A DNA stretch of 50,591 bases. Origin: Rhodoblastus sp. Lineage in GTDB: Bacteria > Pseudomonadota > Alphaproteobacteria > Rhizobiales > Beijerinckiaceae. Location of the stretch: positions 1 to 50,591 of the forward strand of contig NZ_JAGRPM010000039.1 of NCBI RefSeq assembly GCF_019449565.1. Direction: 5' to 3'. Below the pieces are notes generated by a model. It ran no database searches. It had not been told where the DNA came from and saw only the letters and a program-made list of their open reading frames with translations. The translations under genes were made by a program, and so were the position numbers. Shown here piece by piece: positions 8,126-16,937 of the stretch (position 1 is the first letter of the stretch; each line of letters starts with the position of its first letter).

Positions 8126-9160
8126 CTATGCCGCAAGGCTCATGAAGCGCGCGACGTCCTCCGGCGTGACCTGTACCCGCACATGCGCCCGAAGCGTGGC
8201 AATGCCAAAGCCGACCAGATCGTCATTGAAGTCGCCGAGCATCGGCGTCAGCGCGACCGCCTCGATTCCGGCCTCGTTCGCTCGTTGCGTCAACTGGTCG
8301 CGCGCCCAGTCGCCAGCCGGATCCTTATCGCAGGCGATATAGAGGCGGCGTAAGGAAGGTGGGAACAGGATGGCGGCGAGATGGGCAGCGGAGAGCGCCG
8401 CCGCCATCGGCATATGGGGCAGGGCGGATTTCAGGGAGAGGATGGTTTCGACGCCTTCTCCCACCGCCATGATTTCGGACGGACGACCGAAACGAACCGC
8501 GTGACCGAGCAGGTCGCCCATCGCTTTGCGCTGCGTGTCGATCGGCGCCTTGCCCGAGCCGTCAGGCGAAAGCCAGGTGCGCTGCGCGCCGGTGACCGCC
8601 CCGGCAAGATCGGTGACGGCGGCGATCATGGCTGGCCATGTCTGCGTCGGGCCATGGTCGTCTGGCCGATAAAAGCAGTGTGGATGGAAGCGCAGATTGG
8701 CCAAATCGCGGAAGACAGCGATCCGGCGTTGGCGCAAATAGTTCTCAGCGGTTGTGCCGGCGATCGGTTGGGACATCGCCCATAACCGCCGCGCGGCTTC
8801 GGTTGAACCTGATCGCGCTTTGTCGCCTCTTGGCGCAAGCTTAAATTGCGCCACCTGCGGCAAACCAAGGAAGCGGCGGGCTTCTTCGGCGACATCGCAG
8901 AATTCGGTCAGGCCGCACACTTCGCGGATGACATCGAGAAGGTCGCCATGTTCCCCAGTGGCGGCGTCGAGCCATTTTCCGGCGCGGCCTTTTCGCGAAT
9001 CCCTCAGCCGGACGAACATCGAGCGGCCCGGAGTGTTGCGAACATCGCCGACAAGCCAATAATTGCCCTGGCGGCGGCCATTGGATAGATAATGGCGGCA
9101 TGTCGCCTCGGCGTTCTGGCCGAGGCGACATGCAAGATCGGAGGCGTCGCTGCGGGGCAT
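8126..9160 (-). CDS. Toprim domain protein, plasmid DUF7146-type
   Basis: A 344-residue protein from ATG 9160, whose start overlaps the helicase stop as ATGA. The N-terminal part (about residues 1-150, with NGRRQGNYWLVGDVRNTPGR and HGDLLDVI) resembles the DUF7146 / primase zinc-binding-like region of plasmid and phage proteins. The C-terminal half is a Toprim fold with the metal-binding acidic residues in MAVGEGVETILSLKSALP and LYIACDKDPAGDWARDQL. Toprim domains act in primases, nucleases and topoisomerases, so a role in element DNA replication or repair together with the upstream helicase is likely. No primase catalytic domain is evident. Confidence 0.85.
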   Translation of the reverse strand: MPRSDASDLACRLGQNAEATCRHYLSNGRRQGNYWLVGDVRNTPGRSMFVRLRDSRKGRAGKWLDAATGEHGDLLDVIREVCGLTEFCDVAEEARRFLGLPQVAQFKLAPRGDKARSGSTEAARRLWAMSQPIAGTTAENYLRQRRIAVFRDLANLRFHPHCFYRPDDHGPTQTWPAMIAAVTDLAGAVTGAQRTWLSPDGSGKAPIDTQRKAMGDLLGHAVRFGRPSEIMAVGEGVETILSLKSALPHMPMAAALSAAHLAAILFPPSLRRLYIACDKDPAGDWARDQLTQRANEAGIEAVALTPMLGDFNDDLVGFGIATLRAHVRVQVTPEDVARFMSLAA

Positions 9161-12100
9161 CACGCCGCCTCGCGTTCGCAGACCCGTTCGATCGGATAGG
9201 TCTCGAACAGCCTGCCGAGCACCGTGACGCCATTGGCGTCCGCCGGCACGAAAAACCGCAGCTTCCACGAAATGATCTCGCTGAACAGGCCATAGGCCCG
9301 CAGCCGCTCACGCATGGCTTCGCCAAAGCCCGCCAATTCGATGCGATTGGCGCCCATGACCCGCGACCGGCGAAGCAGAAGCCCTTCGGCAAGTTGGAGA
9401 ATTGCCGCGCCTTCCAGCAGTACGGTATGCGCGTCCTCTGGGCTCAGCGGCGCCATGCCGGGCATCGCGGCATTGGCGGCCCAGGCTGCGGAGACGCGAC
9501 GACCGATGATCCTTTCGCCTTCATCGGTCTGGAGCCGATAGACGCGCGTCGATTCATCTGGAAGCCGCTTCCACACCGGCAACAAAAGGCCCGCGACAAC
9601 ATGCAGGATGTTTTCGGAAAATTCCGGCAATTGCGCCAATTCGGCGTTCCAGCCGGCGACGAAAACATCCCGTTCGGCTTCTCGCCAATGGCTGTCGTCC
9701 ATCATTTTCAGCGAGGCGTGATGCTGCTCCATCGGCCTGACCAGCCGGACGCGTCGCTCGATCTCGCCGTCATCGAGCATGATCGACGGCGCCGGCGTTT
9801 GAACCGCGGCGCGGCCCGAGCGCTCATTGACCAGCAATGTCCCTTGGCCATCGCACAGGTAGGCCATGGCGTCATCAAGCGCGACCGGGCGGTTGCGCCG
9901 CTTTTCCGCAATCGTCAGCAAGCGGGTTTCGGCGCCGCTCGACGGATGGGTGTAGATGGCGCGCCGATCCGTGACGACAAAACTCTCGGCCGTCAAGGTT
10001 TCCAATCCGAGATCATAGACGCCGGAGGCGACGGCGCCGGCAATCTTGGCGTCGAGCAATTGTTCGAAGGCGGTGAACAGCACGCCTTGAAGCGCGATGG
10101 TCAGAGCCAGCAGGCGGTTGAGGAAAGTGGTGATTGGCGGCAGGTCGTCCTTGACGCCATTTGCATCCACGAGTTTCAGGCCGGTCGCCTCCTCGAACCT
10201 CTCCAGAGAACAGCCTTCGATTTTGCCTCGCGCCAGCAGCAGATAGAGCTGCCGCAGCGCGTCTCGGGCATAGACGCTTTCGAGATTGTCTTCGGGTCGA
10301 AACAGGCCCTGGCCGCCGGTCTGACGCTGGCCGCGGGTGATCGCTCCCAATGTGTCGAGCCGGCGGGCGATGGTGCTGAGAAAGCGCTTTTCCGCCTTCA
10401 CATCGGTCGCAATCGGCCGGAACAAAGGCGGCTGCTTCTGATTGGTGCGGTTGGTGCGGCCAAGCCCCTGGATCGCCGCATCCGCTTTCCAGCCGGGCTC
10501 CAACAGATAATGGACGCGCAGCCGCTGATTCCTGGCCGACAGTTCCGCGTGATAACTGCGCCCGGTCCCGCCCGCGTCGGAAAACACCAATATGCGTTTC
10601 TTGTCGTCCATGAATGCGGCGGTTTCCCCGAGATTGGCGGAAGACGCACGATTTTCGACCACCAGCCGGTCGCCGCCCGCTACGGACTTGCGGATGATGC
10701 GGCGCGAGCGGCCGGTCACTTCGGCGACCACATCCACGCCAAAGCGCTGCACGATCTGGTCGAGCGCGCCGGGAACCGGAGGCAAACCCGCCAGATGTTC
10801 GATCAGATTGTCGCGGCGGCGGACCGCCTCACGGCTTTCGACCGGCTGGCCGTCCCGATAAACCGGCCGCGACGACAGATTGCCCTCGCCGTCGGTGAAA
10901 GGCTCGTAGAGCTGAACCGGGAAGGAATGGGCGAGATAGTCCAGGACATATTCCCTCGGCGTAATATCGACGCGAACGTCGTTCCATTCCTCCGTGGGGA
11001 TTTCGGCGAGGCGGCGCTCCATCAGCGCCTCGCCGGTCGAGACGATTTGCACCACGGCGGCATGGCCCTGTTGGAGATCCCGCTCGACGGACGATACAAG
11101 CGTCGGCGTCTTCATGCTGGTGAGCAAATGGCCGAAAAAGCGCTGCTTGGCGCTCTCAAACGCCGAGCGCGCCGCGGATTTGGCCTGCCGGTTCAATGTC
11201 CCTTCCGAGCCGGTGATGTTGGCGGCCTTCATCGCGGCGTCGAGATTGTTATGGATGACGGCAAAAGCCCCGGCATAGGCGTCATAGATGCGGCGCTGCT
11301 CGTCGGTGAGTTTGTGCTCGAGGAGTTCATATTCCACGCCGTCATAAGACAGCGAGCGCGCGGTATAGAGGCCGAGCGCCCGTAAATCGCGAGCCAGAAC
11401 TTCCATGGCGGCGACGCCGCCATCCTCGATCGCAGTGACGAATTCCGCGCGGGTGGCGAAAGGAAAGTCCTCGCCGCCCCAAAGGCCCAGCCTCTGGGCA
11501 TAGGCAAGATTATGAACCGTCGTGGCGCCGGTCGCGGAAACATAGACGATGCGAGCGTTAGGCAGCGCGTGCTGAAGGCGCAACCCGGCGCGGCCCTGCT
11601 GCGAGGCAGCGATCTCGCTGCGCTCGCTTTTGCCACCGCCAGCATTTTGCATGGCGTGGCTTTCATCGAAAATCACCGCGCCGTCAAAATCGGCGCCCAG
11701 CCATTCGACGATCTGTTTGACGCGCGAGATTTTCTCGCCACGATCATCCGAGCGCAGCGTCGCATAGGTCGTGAACAGGATCCCTTCCGCCAGCGCGATT
11801 TTCCTGCCCTGCGGGAAGCGCGAGAGCGGCGTGACCAGCAGGCGCTCCATGCCGAGCGCCGACCAATCGCGCTGGGCATCCTCGATCAGCTTGTCGGATT
11901 TGCTGATCCACAGCGCCTTGCGGCGCCCGCGCAGCCAATTGTCGAGAAGAATTCCGGCGGACTGGCGGCCCTTGCCCGCGCCTGTGCCATCGCCAAGCAT
12001 GAAACCGCGACGAAAGCGCACCGCGCCCTCAGCACCTTCGGCGGCGGCTTTGACCAAGTCGAAGGTCTCATCGACCGTCCAGGCGCCGGCGAGAAACTCG

Positions 12101-13482
12101 CCATGGGCTTCGCCTGCATAAATCACGGTTTCGAGCTGAGCGTCGGATAGCAAGCCGTCGCTGACGATGTATTGCGGAAGCCTCGGCCTGTAGCTCGGTT
12201 TGGGCGGGGCGACGCTGGCCATGGCCGCCGACTGCACCAGCCGGGTCGGATGGGGCAGGGCGCCTGAAATCCGAATCGACTGCAATCCATAATCTTCGTA
12301 GATCGCCTCGGTCAGACGCCCGCCTTCCGGAGGCGTCCAGTCCACGGCTTCATAGACGAGATCGACTGCTTCCAGCTCGTCTAGGGTTTGCCGGCGGAGG
12401 ATGGCGGTTGTTCCGCTCGATCGTCCGGGCCTGGTCGTTGCGGCGGGGGGCAGGGGGCTTTTCGCCGGGGGCGGCGAGACAGGGAGACGGGTAGGGACAT
12501 GCCGCTTGATCCAACCAAGCAAAGTCGCGACGTCGGGCGCGACACCGACGGAGGCAGGGAATTGGTTTGGATTTTCGGCTGGGCGCTTGTCAAAGACCGT
12601 GAGCCGCGTCGCGAAATTCGTACCGTGCCGGGAATAGACCGCGCCATCGATGGCGGCAGTGAAGACCATGGCGGCGCGTTCCTGCAAGCCCACGAAAGCC
12701 TCGCGCCATGCCGGCGTCTCCGGCGAGAGATTGGCGCCGGTGATGGTCACCAAACGGCCGCCGGTCTCCAAACGGCCTAATGCCGAGGCGATATGGCGAA
12801 GGGCGGCGTCGGCCACGCGTCCCTCCACATGCGCCATGGCCGAGAAGGGCGGGTTCATCAGCACGACGGTCGGCGCGGCGCTGCCGGCGAGATGATCGTC
12901 GATCTGCGCCGCGTCAAAGCGGCTGACGGATGCTGCCGGGAAAAGAGCAGCAAGCAAATCAGCGCGCGTTTCCGCCCATTCGTTGAGGATTAGCCGGCCG
13001 CCGGCGATTTCGGCGAGAACCGCGAGCAGGCCAGTACCGGCCGAGGGCTCCAGCACAACATCCGTCGGCGCGACGGCGGCGGCGGTGAGCGCCGCAAGGC
13101 CCAGCGGGACCGGCGTAGAAAATTGCTGAAGCGCCTGGCTCTGTTCGGAGCGCCGCGTATGGCTCGGCAAGAGCCCGGCGATTTTGGTCAGGGCAGCAAG
13201 ACGCGCCGCTGGCGAAGCATTCTTGCGAAAAAGGGCGCGACCATATTTGCGGAAAAACAGCACACTCGCTGCCTCGCATGCCTCATAAGCGTCTTTCCAG
13301 TTCCAAGCGCCCGACGAATCCGATGCGGCGAAGGCCAGCTCCATGGCTTCGCGCAGAATAGCGGCCTCGATGCGTTCGCCACGTTCGAGATTGGGAAGAA
13401 GAGCCTGTCCGGCGGAGAAGATTGCGGCGGCGTTGGAACCGGACGCGACCGGCGCGGCGATCACGGGGGACAAAATGTTCAT
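9160..13482 (-). CDS. Methyltransferase / strawberry-notch-like helicase fusion
   Basis: A 1440-residue protein. Residues about 110-300 form an N6-adenine-type methyltransferase (QQFSTPVPLGLAA, LEPSAGTGLLAVLAEIAGG, and the catalytic motif VVLMNPPFSAMAH). The second part is an SF2 helicase of the strawberry-notch class: Walker A-like LGDGTGAGKGRQSAGILLDN, the Walker B VIFDESHAMQNAGG, motif III-like YVSATGATTVHNLAYAQRLG, and a C-terminal helicase half with VFSDAGGTGRSYHAEL and AIQGLGRTNRTNQKQPPLFR. These giant proteins are widespread on alphaproteobacterial plasmids. The role is not established but may combine DNA modification with remodelling during transfer or anti-restriction. It is translationally coupled to the Toprim gene. 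Confidence 0.92.
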   Translation of the reverse strand: MNILSPVIAAPVASGSNAAAIFSAGQALLPNLERGERIEAAILREAMELAFAASDSSGAWNWKDAYEACEAASVLFFRKYGRALFRKNASPAARLAALTKIAGLLPSHTRRSEQSQALQQFSTPVPLGLAALTAAAVAPTDVVLEPSAGTGLLAVLAEIAGGRLILNEWAETRADLLAALFPAASVSRFDAAQIDDHLAGSAAPTVVLMNPPFSAMAHVEGRVADAALRHIASALGRLETGGRLVTITGANLSPETPAWREAFVGLQERAAMVFTAAIDGAVYSRHGTNFATRLTVFDKRPAENPNQFPASVGVAPDVATLLGWIKRHVPTRLPVSPPPAKSPLPPAATTRPGRSSGTTAILRRQTLDELEAVDLVYEAVDWTPPEGGRLTEAIYEDYGLQSIRISGALPHPTRLVQSAAMASVAPPKPSYRPRLPQYIVSDGLLSDAQLETVIYAGEAHGEFLAGAWTVDETFDLVKAAAEGAEGAVRFRRGFMLGDGTGAGKGRQSAGILLDNWLRGRRKALWISKSDKLIEDAQRDWSALGMERLLVTPLSRFPQGRKIALAEGILFTTYATLRSDDRGEKISRVKQIVEWLGADFDGAVIFDESHAMQNAGGGKSERSEIAASQQGRAGLRLQHALPNARIVYVSATGATTVHNLAYAQRLGLWGGEDFPFATRAEFVTAIEDGGVAAMEVLARDLRALGLYTARSLSYDGVEYELLEHKLTDEQRRIYDAYAGAFAVIHNNLDAAMKAANITGSEGTLNRQAKSAARSAFESAKQRFFGHLLTSMKTPTLVSSVERDLQQGHAAVVQIVSTGEALMERRLAEIPTEEWNDVRVDITPREYVLDYLAHSFPVQLYEPFTDGEGNLSSRPVYRDGQPVESREAVRRRDNLIEHLAGLPPVPGALDQIVQRFGVDVVAEVTGRSRRIIRKSVAGGDRLVVENRASSANLGETAAFMDDKKRILVFSDAGGTGRSYHAELSARNQRLRVHYLLEPGWKADAAIQGLGRTNRTNQKQPPLFRPIATDVKAEKRFLSTIARRLDTLGAITRGQRQTGGQGLFRPEDNLESVYARDALRQLYLLLARGKIEGCSLERFEEATGLKLVDANGVKDDLPPITTFLNRLLALTIALQGVLFTAFEQLLDAKIAGAVASGVYDLGLETLTAESFVVTDRRAIYTHPSSGAETRLLTIAEKRRNRPVALDDAMAYLCDGQGTLLVNERSGRAAVQTPAPSIMLDDGEIERRVRLVRPMEQHHASLKMMDDSHWREAERDVFVAGWNAELAQLPEFSENILHVVAGLLLPVWKRLPDESTRVYRLQTDEGERIIGRRVSAAWAANAAMPGMAPLSPEDAHTVLLEGAAILQLAEGLLLRRSRVMGANRIELAGFGEAMRERLRAYGLFSEIISWKLRFFVPADANGVTVLGRLFETYPIERVCEREAA

Positions 13483-13591
13483 GGGAAGAGCCCTTGGAGA
13501 GCGGCAAGGGAAAAGGCCGGATGGCGCTCTCTCTCAAACCGCCCGGACCTATCCCCTCCCGGCGACCCTCTTCCTCTCAACAGGCTGACAT

Positions 13592-13622
13592 AAAAAAAGC
13601 GCCCGACATGCCGCCGGGCGCT
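13592..13622 (-). terminator. Rho-independent terminator after the DUF6117 gene
   Basis: On the minus strand an 8-bp perfect stem (AGCGCCCG / CGGGCGCT) with a 9-base loop is followed by seven U. It lies 16 bases beyond the stop of the DUF6117 gene and separates that unit from the helicase gene. Confidence 0.9.
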
Positions 13623-13637
13623 GAAATTCCAAGTGCA

Positions 13638-13865
13638 TCAAGACGAGGACTTAGGCGGAGGAACGTAAGCCTCATAAGGATTCCCATCCGCGAGATGGCC
13701 GAAGGGGGTGAAGAGGAAATCGGATCCCTCGCGCCCCACGGCGCAAATGACGTAACGCGGCTCGCCGGTCAGGGCGTCGGCGCATTCCATCAATGCGAGA
13801 TGGCCGTTTTCCGCGGCGCGCAGCAGCGTCTGGAAATTGGCGTGTGCGTGATCGGGGATGCTCAT
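13638..13865 (-). CDS. DUF6117 family small protein
   Basis: A 75-residue protein starting MSIPDHAHANFQTLLRAAEN, then GHLALMECADALTGEPRYVI, then FTPFGHLADGNPYEAYVPP. This conserved pattern recurs next to ParB-like and helicase genes of alphaproteobacterial plasmids (DUF6117, by recall). There are no catalytic residues or membrane helices; the function is unknown. The ATG overlaps the stop of the upstream 138-residue gene as ATGA, and a strong terminator follows. Confidence 0.75.
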   Translation of the reverse strand: MSIPDHAHANFQTLLRAAENGHLALMECADALTGEPRYVICAVGREGSDFLFTPFGHLADGNPYEAYVPPPKSSS

Positions 13866-14278
13866 GATTTGCCTCCCGCGTCGGCGATCGTCTGCGCAAT
13901 CCAGTTTTCGGTGTCGATCCAGTCGACAGTTTCGCCAGTGGCGAGATCGAGCACATGAGCTCCGCCGCCAAAGCCATCGAGTCTCGGCTTCGAGCATGTG
14001 TTCGAATATTGGAAGCCCCAACACCCGGATAGGCCGAATTCCGAGGCGCAGATTTTGACGAAGCGGATCACCGATTCCGGATCGCCCGCGCCCTCGTCGC
14101 GCATCCAGAGCTGACTGCCCGCGTCCTCCGAGGGAACCGAAACGAAAAACCCATTGCTGAACTGCGCCTCCAGGGCGCCATCAGCGCAATCCGCCTCGTA
14201 GATTTCGATCGCGCGCGCCGCGTTTTCTGGCGCGCTGACATCAAGCAGGCACGAGAAGTGGGTGAAATAATCGGCCAT
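13862..14278 (-). CDS. Hypothetical plasmid-borne protein, 138 residues
   Basis: Starts MADYFTHFSCLLDVSAPENA after a strong terminator-bearing spacer, and overlaps the DUF6117 gene by four bases. Landmarks are IEIYEADCADGALEAQFSNG, SQLWMRDEGAGDPESVIRFV, FGLSGCWGFQYSNTCSKPR and a C-terminal DLATGETVDWIDTENWI. I know related small proteins from the same plasmid gene neighbourhoods, always next to DUF6117-type genes, but no assigned function. It is acidic and probably cytoplasmic. Confidence 0.7.
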   Translation of the reverse strand: MADYFTHFSCLLDVSAPENAARAIEIYEADCADGALEAQFSNGFFVSVPSEDAGSQLWMRDEGAGDPESVIRFVKICASEFGLSGCWGFQYSNTCSKPRLDGFGGGAHVLDLATGETVDWIDTENWIAQTIADAGGKS

Positions 14279-14291
14279 GTCAGGCTCCTGA

Positions 14292-14320
14292 GAAAAGAAA
14301 GCCCGGCGCGAAGCCGGGCT
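14292..14320 (-). terminator. Rho-independent terminator after the 73-residue gene
   Basis: Minus-strand stem AGCCCGGC / GCCGGGCT (8 bp, loop of 5) followed by TTTCTTTTCT. It lies 29 bases beyond the stop of the gene at 14350-14571. Confidence 0.88.
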
Positions 14321-14349
14321 CGGGGATCGGTTTGAAATCAGGGGAGGGC

Positions 14350-14571
14350 TCAAAGCCCAAACTCCCAGGACGGCCAAGCCTGACCGTCATCGGCGGCGGC
14401 GACCGCTTCCGCGAGATAGGCCGCGTCGCCCGCGACGGCGGTCGGATCGCGAACCGGCGTGTCGTCGATGACCGTCACCCGCGCGACAAGCCCATCTTCG
14501 ACCTCGACATGCACCGGCACGAAATATAGAAACACCACGCGCCGAACAGGCGGAGAATTTTTCTGCAACAT
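14350..14571 (-). CDS. Hypothetical protein, 73 residues
   Basis: Starts MLQKNSPPVRRVVFLYFVPV and continues HVEVEDGLVARVTVIDDTPV, ending in QAWPSWEFGL. An AAGGAGCAG ribosome-binding site precedes the ATG. It has its own terminator downstream and the ParB-like gene terminator upstream, so it forms a monocistronic unit within the plasmid-like block. The function is unknown; the central part looks like a small beta-sheet protein. Confidence 0.65.
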   Translation of the reverse strand: MLQKNSPPVRRVVFLYFVPVHVEVEDGLVARVTVIDDTPVRDPTAVAGDAAYLAEAVAAADDGQAWPSWEFGL

Positions 14572-14585
14572 GAGACTGCTCCTTG

Positions 14586-14616
14586 AAAAAGGCGGAGAGC
14601 TTTTTCGCTCTCCGCC
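14586..14616 (-). terminator. Rho-independent terminator after the ParB-like gene
   Basis: Minus-strand perfect 10-bp stem GGCGGAGAGC / GCTCTCCGCC with a 6-base loop, followed by five U. It begins 9 bases past the stop of the ParB-like gene. Confidence 0.92.
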
Positions 14617-14624
14617 CGCGCCGT

Positions 14625-16769
14625 TCATTCGGCGGCGAGGACGCCGCTTTGGTCGTCTTCGGCTTCAGAGACCTCATCGTCATCGCCGCCGTCGGCAAGG
14701 AATGCGGGCAGCGCATCTTCGCCCTGGTCCGCGTCGGCAGAGCTCTCGACGAGGGGCGCCGCATCGGGATTATCGAGCCGCAGCGGCTCGGGCAGCCAGT
14801 TGCAATCGGCCAGCAGCCGCTGTGCCTCCTTGGCCATGTCGCCCTTTTTGAGATGCTCGAGCATTTGCGCCGCCCTGTCGCCGGCTCCTTCGCGCACCGC
14901 TTCGAGTATCCGCGCCTTGGTGACGCGTCCCAGGTAATTGCCGACCATCGGCCGCCAGCCGGCCTCCACCATGTCGAGGCCTGTCGCCCGCGCCAGGCGA
15001 TCGGCTTGGCGCATGCGGCTTTTCAGGCCGTGCTCGGTGACGCCAGAGGCCCCATAGGGATTCGGCCTTTCGTAAAGCGCATTGACGCCATAGCTCACGC
15101 AATGGGCAAGCAGCGCCATGCGGCTCCCCTCGTCAAGCGCCGCCAGCCAATCCCACAGCGCTTCATCATCGGCGGGAATATGGTCGCCCCAGCTTTCGCG
15201 CCGCTCGTCGATGGATTTCGCGGAAGGACAGTCTTTCAGCTCCTCCGTCTGCGCCGAGAAGAAGACGTGCCGGACGTTTGCCTCCAGACATCCCGGGCCA
15301 GCCGGGTGCAGGAAATTGTCCGACACCAGTTTGTGCAGCAAGGCCGTCACGGCGATATGCGGGTTGTTGGCGACGGCGTCGCGAAGCGCCAAAGTGCGGT
15401 GCGCGGTCAATTCGGTGAGGAGACGGTCGGGCAGGGGCTTGATGCCCTCGTCCTCCTCTTCGTCCGGCTGCGCGGGCTCGCCGCCGAGGGTGATGACCGC
15501 GCGTTGAACCGCCGCAGCTTCGACCGGCTCAGCGGTCAAAGCCTCGCATTCGGGCGCCTCCTCGCCTTCGGCCGTGATGGGCGGTTCATCCGCTGGGCGC
15601 ACATAACCGCGATCGACGGAGAGCGCGCCATCCGCGGCGATGCTGACGAAGGCGCCCGCGCGCGCGATTTCGACAGGGTCGCAGCGAAGGGGACGATTTT
15701 CGAAATTCTCGAGCGCCGTCTCGATTTCGCCGAGACGCCGGTCGATCTCTTCCGGCAGTTCCTCGGCCGTCTCATATTCGCTTTCGAGCTTGTCGCGTTC
15801 AGCCTGGAGCGCTTCCATCGCCGTCCGTTCGTCCTCGGTCAGCTCGGGCGCCGCGCCCAAAAGCTCCCGCAATCCATAGGCGACGCCATAGGGCAGGCTG
15901 ACCGCGACCTCGATCCATTTCCAGCCCTCGGCGGCGATTTCTTCCGCCGCGGCCTTGAGCTTGTCCGCCGCCAAACGGTCGAGCAGGGCGACGTCCTGCA
16001 GCCAGCCGCCATCGTCGGACTGGAACAGGTCGCGCAAGACAACGCCGCCAGCGGCTTCATAAGCTTCGATGCCGACGAACAGCCCGCGCTTGTCCGAGGC
16101 GCGCACCGTGGTTTCCGTCAGCATGCGACGGATCTGATAAGGCTCCTTCTGCCAGCCGTTCCGGATCGCCTCCCAGACCTGTTCCTGGCGGGCGTGATCC
16201 TGCGAGACGGTGAAGGCCATCAACTGTTCGAGCGTCATGCCATCATCGGCGTAAATATCGAGCAGCGCGGTCGACAAGGAAGCGAGCCGCAGGCGCTGTT
16301 TCACGACATTGACGCCGACGAAAAAGGCGGCGGCGATGGCTTCCTCGCTCATGCCTTTCTCGCGCATCGCCTGAAAGGCGCGATACTGGTCAAGCGGATG
16401 CAAAGGCGCGCGCTCGATATTCTCCGCGAGCGACACTTCCTCGATCAGGATGTCGTCATTCGCTTCCGACACGATGCAGGGCACGGGCGCGGTCTTGTTG
16501 AGCCGCTTCTGTTTCACCAGCAGCTCCAGCGCGCGGTAACGCCTTCCGCCCGCCGGGACTTCGAATGTTCCGGTCTCCTGGCCACCGGCGTCGAGCACGG
16601 CGCGGACGTGCAAGCTCTGGATCAGGCCGCGTCGGCCGATGGATTCAGCCAATTCCTCAATCGACAGGCCAGCCTTCAAGCGGCGAACATTCGCCTGGCT
16701 CAATACCAGCTTGTTGAAGGGGATGTCGCGCGCGGACGCGAGGGTGATTTTCTGGACGGCAGTCGCCAT
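14625..16769 (-). CDS. ParB/Srx-fold nuclease-like protein, 714 residues
   Basis: Starts MATAVQKITLASARDIPFNK. The ParB N-terminal domain (about residues 5-110) shows LSIEELAESIGRRGLIQSLH, the CTP-binding-type VPAGGRRYRALELL and the LAENIERAPLHPLDQYRAF box. A ParB helix-turn-helix follows (EKGMSEEAIAAAFFVGVNVV). The long C-terminal half (helical, with acidic linkers) is specific to the plasmid-borne family. At 714 residues it is more than twice the length of a chromosomal ParB, and no ParA gene is adjacent. It is therefore more likely an accessory nuclease/CTPase-like protein than a partition protein. It carries its own leader and terminator. A second, broken copy lies at 20550-20675. Confidence 0.9.
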   Translation of the reverse strand: MATAVQKITLASARDIPFNKLVLSQANVRRLKAGLSIEELAESIGRRGLIQSLHVRAVLDAGGQETGTFEVPAGGRRYRALELLVKQKRLNKTAPVPCIVSEANDDILIEEVSLAENIERAPLHPLDQYRAFQAMREKGMSEEAIAAAFFVGVNVVKQRLRLASLSTALLDIYADDGMTLEQLMAFTVSQDHARQEQVWEAIRNGWQKEPYQIRRMLTETTVRASDKRGLFVGIEAYEAAGGVVLRDLFQSDDGGWLQDVALLDRLAADKLKAAAEEIAAEGWKWIEVAVSLPYGVAYGLRELLGAAPELTEDERTAMEALQAERDKLESEYETAEELPEEIDRRLGEIETALENFENRPLRCDPVEIARAGAFVSIAADGALSVDRGYVRPADEPPITAEGEEAPECEALTAEPVEAAAVQRAVITLGGEPAQPDEEEDEGIKPLPDRLLTELTAHRTLALRDAVANNPHIAVTALLHKLVSDNFLHPAGPGCLEANVRHVFFSAQTEELKDCPSAKSIDERRESWGDHIPADDEALWDWLAALDEGSRMALLAHCVSYGVNALYERPNPYGASGVTEHGLKSRMRQADRLARATGLDMVEAGWRPMVGNYLGRVTKARILEAVREGAGDRAAQMLEHLKKGDMAKEAQRLLADCNWLPEPLRLDNPDAAPLVESSADADQGEDALPAFLADGGDDDEVSEAEDDQSGVLAAE

Positions 16770-16783
16770 GGTCTTTACTCCGC

Positions 16784-16843
16784 GACGGGCGCCGAGAGCC
16801 TCTCTCTCCTGCCAAAACCCGTCACGACGCGAAGCGCCGCCCT
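16784..16843 (-). promoter_or_regulatory. Structured leader upstream of the ParB-like gene
   Basis: The transcript side contains GACGGG (complement at 16818-16823) pairing with CCCGTC (complement at 16784-16789), enclosing a GAGAG / CTCTC inner helix, with a GGGCGGCGCTTCGCGTCGT block on the upstream side. The same arrangement with sequence differences precedes the DUF932 gene (18150-18208). It is a candidate conserved leader or operator; whether it acts as RNA or DNA cannot be told from sequence. Confidence 0.5.
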
Positions 16844-16937
16844 TTTCCTCTGAAGGGCGACGCAAAGGGCTCGGGTCGAGCAGGTGAGAGCAGGTTGGAC
16901 CGGAAGCGCGCGCAACTGCGTTTCCGATCCATGATGT

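Noticed and set aside
9100..11385. Very long plus-strand open frame (761 codons) opposite the strawberry-notch helicase gene
   Set aside because: The translation is Arg/Gln/His-rich with no domain; it is the antisense shadow of a GC-rich coding frame with clear helicase motifs on the minus strand.
14625..16769. ParB-like protein as part of a partition locus with parS sites
   Set aside because: No ParA gene nearby, no repeated palindromes resembling parS, and the protein is far longer than partition ParB proteins.
14583..16853. 756-codon plus-strand open frame opposite the ParB-like gene
   Set aside because: Antisense shadow; the minus strand has the full ParB domain, leader and terminator, while the plus frame lacks motifs and a ribosome-binding site.
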